64,000 nucleotides of DNA from a virus, in IMG/VR virus record IMGVR_UViG_3300042892_004737, positions 1 through 64,000 of that record; one strand, written 5' to 3'. Below are positions 23,173-29,811 of the stretch, in pieces. The notes beneath the pieces are model-generated. The model saw nothing but the letters and a program-made list of their open reading frames with translations. It searched no databases and was not told the origin of the DNA. A program made the translations under genes and the position numbers. The stretch's first letter is position 1. The number at the start of each line of letters is the position of its first letter.

Positions 23173-23247
23173 GGTCGAGTAGCTCAGCGGGAGAGCAGCG
23201 TCTTGATAAGGCGAAGGTCGGTGGTTCAATCCCACCCTCGACTACCA
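23173..23247 (+). tRNA. tRNA-Ile(GAU)
   Basis: Acceptor GGTCGAG/CTCGACT, anticodon loop TTGATAA, T-arm GGTGG/CCACC, encoded CCA. Confidence 0.92.
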
Positions 23248-23290
23248 TTTCATCGGTGTGTGCCCCGTAGGGGGAAGGTCACAAGCTTAG

Positions 23291-23355
23291 GGGCTAGGTT
23301 GCGATGCCCCGCTTGAAGCGAACGATCTCCGGGTCAAATCCGGGCGCCCCGCCAT
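23291..23355 (+). other. tRNA-like element, incomplete
   Basis: Ends like a tRNA (T-arm TCCGG/CCGGG, then GCGCCCC, G, CCA) and begins GGGGC, but only about 33 bases lie between acceptor and T-arm. No anticodon arm can be assigned. Confidence 0.3.
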
Positions 23356-23429
23356 TTCGAATCCCAAGGGGACGCCCTCGTAAGCTGCGAGGGAAGAAGC
23401 GGAAGGGTTCTTAGCGGAGATGTTCCTGA

Positions 23430-23494
23430 CTGTCTGGTCCCTAGGTGGCCGACAGGCAAGGCGCGGAGGGTTCGAAACCCTCGCCGGACAGCCA
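23430..23494 (+). other. tRNA-like element lacking an anticodon arm
   Basis: Acceptor TGTCTGG/CCGGACA, discriminator G, CCA, and T-arm GAGGG/CCCTC are intact. The only middle structure is a Ser/Leu-type D-arm (GCC-GACAGGCAA-GGC). It is flanked by GATGTTCCTGAC and GTCAGGAGCATC, complementary like the repeats around canonical tRNAs. Deletion or misreading are both possible. Confidence 0.3.
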
Positions 23495-23535
23495 GACGTG
23501 GCGAGGTCAGGAGCATCAAAGCTCAGTTTGTGTGA

Positions 23536-23612
23536 CGGCGAGTAGCTCAGTTGGTTAGAGCATTCGACCGATAATCGAAAGGTCGGTGGTTCGAACCCAC
23601 CTTCGCCGACCA
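23536..23612 (+). tRNA. tRNA-Ile(GAU), second copy
   Basis: Acceptor CGGCGAG/TTCGCCG, anticodon stem TTCGA/TCGAA with loop CCGATAA. Position 33 is C instead of U, which is unusual. Encoded CCA. Flanked by TTGTGTG/CACACAA. Confidence 0.88.
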
Positions 23613-23725
23613 CACAAGAATACGACCGGCGCCAGGATGGCGACAGTCAGAGAGGCCGCTCCCAGCGGCGGAGGTTGCCGACCAAGCGGTGGGGTAATCA
23701 CTGGGAGATTTTCAGGGTGACCTGA

Positions 23726-23801
23726 GGGCCTGTAGCTCAGTTGGGAGAGCGTCGGTTTTACACACCGAATGTCGGCGGTTCGAACCCGTCCGGGCCTACC
23801 A
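23726..23801 (+). tRNA. tRNA-Val(UAC)
   Basis: Acceptor GGGCCTG/CGGGCCT, anticodon stem TCGGT/ACCGA with loop TTTACAC, T-loop TTCGAAC, encoded CCA. No gene is seen in the 110 bases before it. Confidence 0.92.
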
Positions 23802-23860
23802 TTTACGGGCGTAGACGGGGATACCCGTTGAGTTTGATAGAGGCGGAGTGCCTCGTCCGA

Positions 23861-23970
23861 GGATGTCCGAGGGGTCGCGAACCCGGAGACAGTCAGAGGC
23901 GGGGTCCGTCCGGGTAATGCGGTTGGGGTGAAACTCAACTGTCCGGGTTCGATTCCTGGCACGTCCACCA
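23861..23970 (+). other. tRNA-like element with long variable arm
   Basis: Acceptor GGATGT/ACGTCC, T-arm CCGGG-TTCGATT-CCTGG and CCA are present, with a variable-arm-like stem TTGGG/CTCAA. D and anticodon arms are not clear. Its 110-base length suggests a Ser/Leu-class tRNA with an insertion, or a decayed one. Confidence 0.35.
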
Positions 23971-24023
23971 AGTTTCGCCGCCGTCCCAGTGTTTCGATGC
24001 TGGGGCGGCAGCAAAAGGAATAC

Positions 24024-24098
24024 GGCGCAGTAGCTCAGGGGTAGAGCGGCAGATTCATATTCTGCATGTCGGTGGTTCGAGACCACCCTGCGCCTCCA
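24024..24098 (+). tRNA. tRNA-Met(CAU)
   Basis: Acceptor GGCGCAG/CTGCGCC, anticodon stem GCAGA/TCTGC with loop TTCATAT, discriminator U, encoded CCA. Confidence 0.9.
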
Positions 24099-24142
24099 CT
24101 ATTCTTCACCATGGTGGTGAAGTCTTACGAAAGGACTATCAG

Positions 24143-24373
24143 ATGAGAAGGGAGACTGTAAAACAATGCACACTGGAGCGCAACGGCGCACGTCAAGTCT
24201 CCTGGATTCCGTCTGAACGGGCCATCCAGGACGGCCTCGTTGATCTCAAGGAAGACGGCAAGTGGAGCCGAGGTTGGACGGTCCTTGAGGCCTTCGGAAC
24301 CGAACTCGACGCAACCGTCATTCAGGAACGCGGACGCGATTTCAAGAATCACAGGAAGGCGACCGACGTTTAA
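24143..24373 (+). CDS. Small phage protein inside the tRNA array
   Basis: 76 residues (MRRETVKQCTLERNGARQVS). AAGGAC lies 10 bases upstream of the ATG. WIPSERA, DGKWSRGWTV and the ending FKNHRKATDV follow. The type recurs in phages, but I know no function. It is the only protein gene in the array and the spacing suggests it shares the tRNA transcript. Confidence 0.65.
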   Translation: MRRETVKQCTLERNGARQVSWIPSERAIQDGLVDLKEDGKWSRGWTVLEAFGTELDATVIQERGRDFKNHRKATDV

Positions 24374-24417
24374 TCTTCGTGCCGGACCCCCTTTACGGGG
24401 GAGGGCAAGAAAACCCT

Positions 24418-24452
24418 CCCGACCATGAGAGCAAGGTTTCTCATGGTCGGGG
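24418..24452 (+). repeat. Perfect 13-bp inverted repeat
   Basis: CCCGACCATGAGA / TCTCATGGTCGGG with a 9-base loop, after the small protein gene. There is no U-tract, so it may be an RNA-processing hairpin rather than a terminator. Nothing else is seen between 24453 and 24510. Confidence 0.6.
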
Positions 24453-24526
24453 GCAACCATGTTCCTCCGACCGCGCAGACACCAACAGGTGATGGCGGGA
24501 GGGGGGACGCCAAGTCAGAGATAAGC

Positions 24527-24838
24527 TGGGTTGTAGCTCAGTTGGTAGAGCGTTCGACTGTTCAATGGACACTTCCTCGGGAAACTGAGGTTGAAAATCT
24601 GGGAGAATTCGGGGAAACCTCTCGCGTAATGGCGGTGGCAATCCCGAGCCGAGCCGAAAGAAGGCCTTGAGTATTTCGGAAGGTGTAGAGACTAGGTCTG
24701 AGGGAGCCAAACCCGATAACGACCAAACAGCACCCAGCCCCTAACAGGTAATGCTGAGGGTGAAGATATAGTCCGCGCCCATGGGAACATGGGAACAAGC
24801 GAATCGAAATGTCGCAGGTTCGAGCCCTGCCTGCCCAG
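24527..24838 (+). tRNA. tRNA-Asn(GUU) interrupted by a group I intron
   Basis: Exons are 24527-24562 and 24802-24838. Joined, they give anticodon stem TTCGA/TCGAA with loop CTGTTAA (anticodon GTT), D-arm GCTC..GAGC, T-arm GCAGG/CCTGC and acceptor TGGGTTG/CTGCCCA. No CCA is encoded. The gene is enclosed by TCAGAGATAAGCTGGG / CCCAGCTTATCTCTGA, a perfect 16-base inverted repeat. Confidence 0.88.
24563..24801 (+). other. Group I intron (IC3-like) in tRNA-Asn, 239 nt
   Basis: Conserved core elements in order: AATTCGGGGAAACCT (24606-24620), AATCCCGAGCCGAG (24640-24653), GTGTAGAGACTAG (24683-24695) and AAGATATAGTCC (24763-24774). GACTA/TAGTC forms P7. The 5' exon ends in U, the intron ends in G, and the guide GACA (24568-24571) pairs with exon UGUU, leaving a U-G wobble at the splice site. 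The elements resemble the Azoarcus and Agrobacterium tRNA introns. It contains no reading frame and should self-splice. Confidence 0.9.
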
Positions 24839-24870
24839 CTTATCTCTGATGCCTTTCGGGGCATCGCTAT

Positions 24871-24959
24871 TCCTAGTAACGCACAAGGTGTGCGGGCAGG
24901 TTGTTACCCTGTAGGCCGCGAGGCTAACGAGTGAGGTTCGATTCCTCAACTAGGAGCCA
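24871..24959 (+). tRNA. Atypical tRNA with long variable arm, anticodon GUU?
   Basis: Acceptor TCCTAGT/ACTAGGA, D-like hairpin CGCAC-AAGGT-GTGCG, anticodon stem GCAGG/CCTGT with loop TTGTTAC (U33, anticodon GTT), variable stem GCC-GCGA-GGC, T-arm TGAGG-TTCGATT-CCTCA, discriminator G, encoded CCA. Everything pairs. However, a long variable arm with an Asn anticodon is abnormal. Confidence 0.5.
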
Positions 24960-24993
24960 TTCTCGAACCGTCATAGGTTTGATTACACGAAGA

Positions 24994-25031
24994 TAAATAC
25001 CTTTGGGCCACTTCGGCTCGGAGGTATTTTT
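24994..25031 (+). terminator. Terminator of tRNA array 1
   Basis: Hairpin AAATACCT ... AGGTATTTTTC with an inner GCC-ACTTC-GGC stem and a T-run. The TAAATA at its left edge is part of the stem and need not be a promoter. Confidence 0.6.
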
Positions 25032-25032
25032 C

Positions 25033-25578
25033 TTGTCCAAAGGCTCAGAAGCGGTAAAGAGTTGGCGACGCCGCACCAAAGAACGCATCGTCGAGGCCAT
25101 GGGTGGATGCTGTGCGATCTGCTCATATGATCGAACAGTATCTGCATTGGAACTGCACCACCTGGACCCAACCGCCAAGGATTTCGCGTTGGGAACGGTG
25201 CGGAGGAATCCAGCGTCCTGGCCGAAGATCGTGGCCGAGTTGAAGAAATGCGTTCTCCTCTGCGCGAACTGCCACCGGGAAGTTCACGACGGCATATTGG
25301 ACGTACCGGAGAATCCTCCGTCATTCGACGAGAGGTTCGCCGACTACAAATCCCTCTACGCCGAAGAGCCGGTGCCGTGCCCGATTTGCTCCGGGCCCAA
25401 ACCCGCCCACCAGATCACATGTTCCGTCGCGTGTGCCGGGCAGCGAAAAGGCAAGGTGGACTGGGACTCGGTCGATCTTCCTAATTTGATGTCTCGTCTC
25501 TCCATGGTTAAGATAGCTGAGATGCTCGGCTGCTCTGACGTGGCCGTGAAAAAAAGATGGAAGAAGATTTCTCATTGA
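25033..25578 (+). CDS. HNH homing endonuclease
   Basis: 181 residues from TTG with GGAGG upstream. The HNH core has Cys pairs and histidines: CAICSYDRT, ELHHLDPTAKDF and LLCANCHREVHDG. It is followed by a second zinc-ribbon-like CPICSG...CSVAC and a C-terminal HTH (MVKIAEMLGCSDVAVKKRWK). Such free-standing nucleases spread into phage genomes beside tRNA genes or introns. It sits directly after the array that carries the group I intron and could be its partner. Confidence 0.88.
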   Translation: MSKGSEAVKSWRRRTKERIVEAMGGCCAICSYDRTVSALELHHLDPTAKDFALGTVRRNPASWPKIVAELKKCVLLCANCHREVHDGILDVPENPPSFDERFADYKSLYAEEPVPCPICSGPKPAHQITCSVACAGQRKGKVDWDSVDLPNLMSRLSMVKIAEMLGCSDVAVKKRWKKISH

Positions 25579-26075
25579 CGCTCGAAGATGCTTTTCTTAC
25601 GAGACTTATTTCCAAGCTCGACCCGAAGCTACCCGCTCCCACTGTATACAGGCCAGGAGCCGCCATTGGTTTGGATAACACTACCAAGCCTACTCAGGAA
25701 GTAGACCGCTATCTAGGCGTGACATCCAAAGAAATCACGTTGATATTCCCAGGACTTTATCTGTCCGACGAAAATGGGTATCCAAATGACCTGATGATAT
25801 CGGAAGCCATAGAGAAGTTCGATAATGAAGAAATATCAGAATTTCACTTGTCCTTCAGTATAGGGAGTCATTGGGGATACTCTTCAGAGCGTCTCAACAA
25901 GGTTGACATTATTGTCTCTATTGATGGTGAAATATTCGGCATGTTCAAGACGGAGTTTCATGACGTAATCATTGAAACGACACGTTTGCATTGTTTGAAG
26001 ATCACGTTCGAAGCAGGACCTATTTTTGACCAAGCACGCGAAAAAGGCCTAGCAACCTATTTGGCCGTTGGGTGA
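25557..26075 (+). CDS. Phage protein of unknown function, AT-richer
   Basis: 172 residues, not recognised. Codon use is visibly more AT-rich than in neighbours (many ATA, TTT, GAA), which suggests recent transfer with the HNH gene that it overlaps by 22 bases. Acidic and beta-rich (VDIIVSIDGEIFGMFKTEFH). Confidence 0.65.
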   Translation: MEEDFSLTLEDAFLTRLISKLDPKLPAPTVYRPGAAIGLDNTTKPTQEVDRYLGVTSKEITLIFPGLYLSDENGYPNDLMISEAIEKFDNEEISEFHLSFSIGSHWGYSSERLNKVDIIVSIDGEIFGMFKTEFHDVIIETTRLHCLKITFEAGPIFDQAREKGLATYLAVG

Positions 26076-26293
26076 TGGCTGAACTCGTCTGGCTCCCCTA
26101 TGTCATTTCCCACGTACCCTTTGGGTGGCAGTGCCCGCCCAGGTCCGACGAGCGGGCCGCCTTCATCAGCGACAATTACCATGATCATCGCATCACGCGT
26201 CTTCATGGACAGCCGACCACCTATATCGTCGAGATGTCTCTGACCGTGGCCCGCTATACTGAATACATGCTCAAGTTCGGCCCCAATGATTGA
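26075..26293 (+). CDS. Small protein of unknown function
   Basis: 72 residues (MAELVWLPYVISHVPF), start overlapping the previous stop as TGATG. The opening resembles that of the next gene (MIDLVWVPFASSW), so the two may be paralogues. Confidence 0.6.
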   Translation: MAELVWLPYVISHVPFGWQCPPRSDERAAFISDNYHDHRITRLHGQPTTYIVEMSLTVARYTEYMLKFGPND

Positions 26294-26486
26294 TTTGGTC
26301 TGGGTCCCATTCGCCTCCTCTTGGAAGGACGGCGTCATGGTGGTTCCATCCGCGATCAACGCGCGGGGGCGGTTCCTTTACGAGCGCAAGAAGGGGAAAA
26401 GGTGGCGTGTTTGCGGCGATGGGTCCTGGTTGGGGAAGCGGCGTCGTTGCAATGACCGTTCTCTTCATGAACGCAGCCTTCCGTAA
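26286..26486 (+). CDS. Small basic protein of unknown function
   Basis: 66 residues (MIDLVWVPFASSWKDG). It overlaps the preceding gene by 8 bases. The C-terminal half is basic (RKKGKRWRVCGDGSWLGKRR). Not recognised. Confidence 0.5.
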   Translation: MIDLVWVPFASSWKDGVMVVPSAINARGRFLYERKKGKRWRVCGDGSWLGKRRRCNDRSLHERSLP

Positions 26487-26549
26487 GTTCGGGGCCGCGT
26501 CAGGAAATCTAGTCCCCACGCCCTTTGCACGCCAGCGAACGCAGTTTGA

Positions 26550-26555
26550 TAAATA
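26550..26555 (+). promoter_or_regulatory. TAAATA late-type box
   Basis: TAAATA, 25 bases before the ATG at 26581. The gap is longer than at the other boxes. Confidence 0.45.
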
Positions 26556-26580
26556 ACATCAAACTTGAGGGCCCACGACT

Positions 26581-27057
26581 ATGTCGATTCGCAAATATAT
26601 GAACATCATCACGGAAACCAAGCTGAACGAATTCTTGGGTTTCGGCACTGACCAAGTCTTTGGCATTCGGACTACGAAGAAGCAGTCTGATCAGTTTCCG
26701 AATTCGGCTGATACGCTCAGAAACGATTTCGAAGACAACAGCAACGATTGGGGTCAACGTTACAACTTCAGCCGTTACATGCCCGACATCGAGAACCACC
26801 CGGACTTCGTCAGGCTGGTGCGGGCCTTTGAAACGGACGAAGACGGAAATAGCCGTTACAGTCAACGACAAGAATTCGACATGTGCAAAGGCATGGCGAG
26901 GGACCTAAATCACACCACCGCCCAAATTTGGGACTATTGCTCCATGGGTCCTTGGTATCGTCGTGACGGCCATCTCGATTTCGACAAGTATTCGCCGACT
27001 GACGGGGCTTTGAGCCCGTACTTCGACCGTAACCCCAACGACCGTCGCAAACCCTAA
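26581..27057 (+). CDS. Unknown protein with capsid-targeting-like leader
   Basis: 158 residues. The N-terminus MSIRKYMNIITETKLNE carries the hydrophobic I-x-E leader shared by the putative packaged proteins of this window. The remainder is hydrophilic and Asp/Asn/Arg-rich (NRNPNDRR-type ending) with no known domain. A TAAATA box lies upstream and a strong terminator downstream: a single-gene late unit. Confidence 0.65.
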   Translation: MSIRKYMNIITETKLNEFLGFGTDQVFGIRTTKKQSDQFPNSADTLRNDFEDNSNDWGQRYNFSRYMPDIENHPDFVRLVRAFETDEDGNSRYSQRQEFDMCKGMARDLNHTTAQIWDYCSMGPWYRRDGHLDFDKYSPTDGALSPYFDRNPNDRRKP

Positions 27058-27081
27058 AGCATCCCAGCGGATGAACATCAA

Positions 27082-27116
27082 GACGCCCTCGGTTCTCACC
27101 GGGGGCGTTTTCTTTT
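27082..27116 (+). terminator. Rho-independent terminator
   Basis: GACGCCC-T-CGG / CCG-GGGGCGT hairpin followed by TTTCTTTT. It directly abuts the next TTGACA promoter. Confidence 0.85.
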
Positions 27117-27118
27117 AC

Positions 27119-27145
27119 TTGACAAGTTCGGCGATTAGGTTACAA
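27119..27145 (+). promoter_or_regulatory. TTGACA promoter
   Basis: TTGACA 27119-27124 with a weak -10 (TTACAA, about 27140). Precedes the five-gene operon 27171-28780. Confidence 0.5.
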
Positions 27146-27170
27146 GGGGTCAACTCAACAGGAGAGACCC

Positions 27171-27557
27171 GTGCTTACCCAAACCCAACTGACGCTTCTC
27201 TCTGCTCTGGGTGCCCAGTTCACCACCCTGCCGATCATGCGGCGGCCGGTGGCTATCAATGTCGAGCCCGCGAACGTGCCGGAGATGATCGCTGACCTGG
27301 GGGCCATCGGGCCCGTCGCGTGCCTTCGGGACCCGCAGGAAACGCCGAGCGAGTTCGTGATTGTCGTCGATTATTTCGCGATGACCCCGGCGACACGTGC
27401 CCGCATTCTGCAACGCCTGCTCGACACCGATGATTTCTCCAACCATCTGGTCATCATCCCGTTCTGCCGGGCGGAGGCCACGGTCGAACACTGGATTGGA
27501 CAGTGGACGTTGCCGATTCCCATCCTGAACAAGCTCATCAATCTGCCGGAGTCCTGA
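27171..27557 (+). CDS. Phage protein of unknown function
   Basis: 128 residues from GTG (GAGAGACCC upstream). Beta-alpha pattern (EFVIVVDYFAMTPATRARIL). Not recognised. First gene of a five-gene operon. Confidence 0.65.
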   Translation: MLTQTQLTLLSALGAQFTTLPIMRRPVAINVEPANVPEMIADLGAIGPVACLRDPQETPSEFVIVVDYFAMTPATRARILQRLLDTDDFSNHLVIIPFCRAEATVEHWIGQWTLPIPILNKLINLPES

Positions 27558-27559
27558 TC

Positions 27560-27907
27560 GTGATCAATCTCGACGCTGTCATCGTGGATGACGTTTACGA
27601 CGCCCTGGTCGCCCGGATGCCGCTCGCTCGTTTTCGCGACCGGTCGCTCTTGGGTGCCTACGCCGAGGTGATCGGCGACGCACTGTCGATTTCGGTGCGG
27701 AACAACACCGTCATCGCGAACGATCAGAACATCTACGTCTCGTTGGACGAGAACTACATCAACGCCGAGGCCCTCCGGGGTTTCATGGCGGCCGAAATCA
27801 CCTACAAGGGTCGGACGTTCCGGTTCGCGTGTGTGAGCCATCACGCCCTCGTCTATGACGACGACGGCCAGTCCTACCTTACGATCACCTACACGTCGGA
27901 GACCTGA
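27560..27907 (+). CDS. Phage protein of unknown function
   Basis: 115 residues from a GTG two bases after the previous stop (MINLDAVIVDDVYDALVARM). Contains an ordered beta-rich second half. Not recognised. Confidence 0.65.
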   Translation: MINLDAVIVDDVYDALVARMPLARFRDRSLLGAYAEVIGDALSISVRNNTVIANDQNIYVSLDENYINAEALRGFMAAEITYKGRTFRFACVSHHALVYDDDGQSYLTITYTSET

Positions 27908-27910
27908 ACC

Positions 27911-28174
27911 ATGCAAACCGCACCTATCATCGTCGATGGCCAGTCCTCGACCCTGAACCTCAATCAGGCTTCGTGCATGATCGAACGACCCCTGTTGGAA
28001 GGGCGAGAGTTCGTCAACGTCTGCACGGGTCAGAAAACCCTGGTGCCGTATTCGGGTCCTGAGATCGTCTTCGGCATTTTCTTCGCCGTTTTCTTCCTCT
28101 GCATCCTGACCTTCGTGGGCTCGACCTTCGTTCGGGTGATGGGCGGTCGGCGCGACATCCGCAGGGGTTTCTGA
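27911..28174 (+). CDS. Small membrane protein
   Basis: 87 residues with one transmembrane segment at about 51-73 (IVFGIFFAVFFLCILTFVG). The N-terminal part is polar and a basic tail follows (RVMGGRRDIRRGF). The likely topology has the C-terminus in the cytoplasm. Unknown function. Confidence 0.65.
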   Translation: MQTAPIIVDGQSSTLNLNQASCMIERPLLEGREFVNVCTGQKTLVPYSGPEIVFGIFFAVFFLCILTFVGSTFVRVMGGRRDIRRGF

Positions 28175-28178
28175 ACCC

Positions 28179-28508
28179 GTGAACCCCAACTGGTCAGCGA
28201 ACTGGCGGCGGGATAAGGGGTTCCTGCGCGACGTCATCTACCCTCTGCCTTTCGAGGTGACGCTGGCGCCAAAGCTGCGCCGGTTTCCGCATTCTCGCGA
28301 CTTCACCGTCGCGAAGGAGGTCCACGAACTCATCGTGGCCAACGAGCAGTTTTCCGCCTATGTCTGTGTCGTGAAACTTTACAACGACCGGAATATGCAC
28401 GAACGTTATAATGATCGTGGTTCCGATCTGTATAAAACGGCGCAGGTTGGCCTGATTTCTTTCAATACGGCGGCGGAGGCCGTCCTGTTCCAGATGCTCT
28501 TCCTATGA
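28179..28508 (+). CDS. Phage protein of unknown function
   Basis: 109 residues from GTG. The C-terminus QVGLISFNTAAEAVLFQMLF fits the recurrent strand plus A-helix motif. Overlaps the next gene by ATGA. Confidence 0.65.
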   Translation: MNPNWSANWRRDKGFLRDVIYPLPFEVTLAPKLRRFPHSRDFTVAKEVHELIVANEQFSAYVCVVKLYNDRNMHERYNDRGSDLYKTAQVGLISFNTAAEAVLFQMLFL

Positions 28509-28780
28509 CGGCTTCGATGATCACCAACTTCGAGGTTGTTGCTGGCCGTATCGTCCTCTTGGAGAAAAACGACGGGTTGCGCATCGACGTCATCAGCCTT
28601 GTTGCTGATTTGACCAAAGAGGCTCAGCTTTGGTGCATCGAGAACAGCATCGCGCTCCCCGGCGTGCAAACGGGACCGGTGTGGAAGCCCAGCATGGCTC
28701 CGGTCGTGCCCTGGTCGCAGTTCATCATGTGCTTCGACTGCGATCTCGATCTCGCCAAATATCGCCTGCGGTTCTGCTGA
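28505..28780 (+). CDS. Small protein of unknown function
   Basis: 91 residues. The C-terminus FIMCFDCDLDLAKYRLRF resembles the recurrent motif of this genome's small proteins. Last gene before the large non-coding region. Confidence 0.65.
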   Translation: MTASMITNFEVVAGRIVLLEKNDGLRIDVISLVADLTKEAQLWCIENSIALPGVQTGPVWKPSMAPVVPWSQFIMCFDCDLDLAKYRLRFC

Positions 28781-28797
28781 TGGTCGAAAGTTTTTGC

Positions 28798-28826
28798 TTG
28801 ACAGGCAACGCAGTCCCGAGTAGGTA
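28798..28826 (+). promoter_or_regulatory. Promoter of the large non-coding RNA
   Basis: TTGACA 28798-28803, perfect 17-base spacer, TAGGTA 28821-28826. Start expected near 28833. Confidence 0.75.
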
Positions 28827-28832
28827 GAAGGC

Positions 28833-29808
28833 GTTGGTCGGCTGCACGCGCCGCTCCGAACCGCATGCGGTGGAGAGCAGCGTAAGGAGGCATAGGACGC
28901 CTCGCCTCAGGGAACCTGGGGGTCAGTGTAAGGTTCTGGTAGACGAAGCGGGAAAGCTGCCGCCGAGAAAGCCAGAGAAGGGTGCAAGTCCCCCGAGCAG
29001 CATCATTTCGCCCGAACGGGCAACAGTATTGGGAGTCGGGCGTCGAACACCCGTCTTTCAGTTGAGGACGGATAACAGGATGGATGGGCCCCTATGCGGG
29101 GGACCTTAAAGAACCTCGGGTGAACATACGAGTCCCCAGGCCTCCCTATCAAGGATAGCGCGCGTAAGCCTAAACTGCTCCGTTCCGATAATTCGCTGAA
29201 CGTTCTCTCCGGTGCTAGGAGGGTTCCGCCAGCAGTGTAGGACATCTGACCCGCCGCGCGCGGGGAACGGCTCCCGGAGGGCGGTCTGTTTGTGGGCGTT
29301 CGAATGTTCCTTGGCACCAAGGGGCGAGCCTTCCACGCGAATTTGCCCGAATGGGCATAAGGAATTGACCGGCTGCGGTCGTCGCTCCCCTAGGCTGCGG
29401 GGCGGCGAAGGGATATGGCGAGCCCGCCACGGTGGACACCGGGGTCGTAAGGCCTTTCGGGGTTGGGTTCGAATCCCCCGGTCATACTAGGTTGAGGTAG
29501 CTCAGAGTCGGAACTGAAGTGTAGCGACGTCGCGGGTCGTGAGAAAGGGGACGGGACGGCGAGGCTGGTGACGGAGGTTCGAAACTCCCCACAGGACAAA
29601 CCTGAGCGGTCGGAGAGCACCGGTTTTGGAAACCGGGGGCCGAGGTGAGAATCCTCCCTCTTCACGTTCGGCGAGGATGTGGAAGTCAGTCTGGATAAGC
29701 ATCCTGGCTGGTGAGCGAAATGACGCTGACGCATATCCGTCAGGGAGTTCGATTCTCCCCGCCGTGTCCATTGGTGACGCCCTTCCGGTCAGGCCGGGAG
29801 GGCGTTTT
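28833..29808 (+). ncRNA. Large structured non-coding RNA, about 976 nt
   Basis: The stretch between a strong promoter and a strong terminator contains no plausible protein gene but many short GC-rich inverted repeats (for example ACCGCATGCGGT near 28860, CTGACG-CATATC-CGTCAG near 29725). Its last 350 bases hold several T-arm-like hairpins: GGG-TTCGAAT-CCC near 29466, and GGGAG-TTCGATT-CTCCC followed by CGCCGTGTCCA near 29745. Size, phage setting and closeness to tRNA-like sequence recall GOLLD RNA, but membership cannot be shown by eye. Confidence 0.6.
29777..29808 (+). terminator. Rho-independent terminator
   Basis: ACGCCCT-T-CCGG / CCGG-G-AGGGCGT with loop region TCAGG and TTTTGC. Ends the non-coding RNA, just before the converging ART-like gene. 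Confidence 0.85.
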
Positions 29809-29811
29809 GCA

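Noticed and set aside
22526-24086. Overlapping minus-strand reading frames with GLEPPT/RVGFEPTR-like words across tRNA array 1
   Set aside because: They are reverse complements of T-arm sequences (GGTTCGAATCC reads as GFEP), a common artefact over tRNA genes. The same applies at 38246-38774 and 29003-29771.
24994-24999. TAAATA as promoter of the HNH gene
   Set aside because: It forms the left side of a hairpin with AGGTATTTTT and so is better explained as part of the array terminator. It is also 33 bases from the TTG start.
28833-29808. Group II intron, RNase P RNA or cobalamin riboswitch
   Set aside because: Some short pieces resemble each (a D5-like ACCGCATGCGGT hairpin, GGTGCAAGTCCC), but the required neighbouring motifs are missing.
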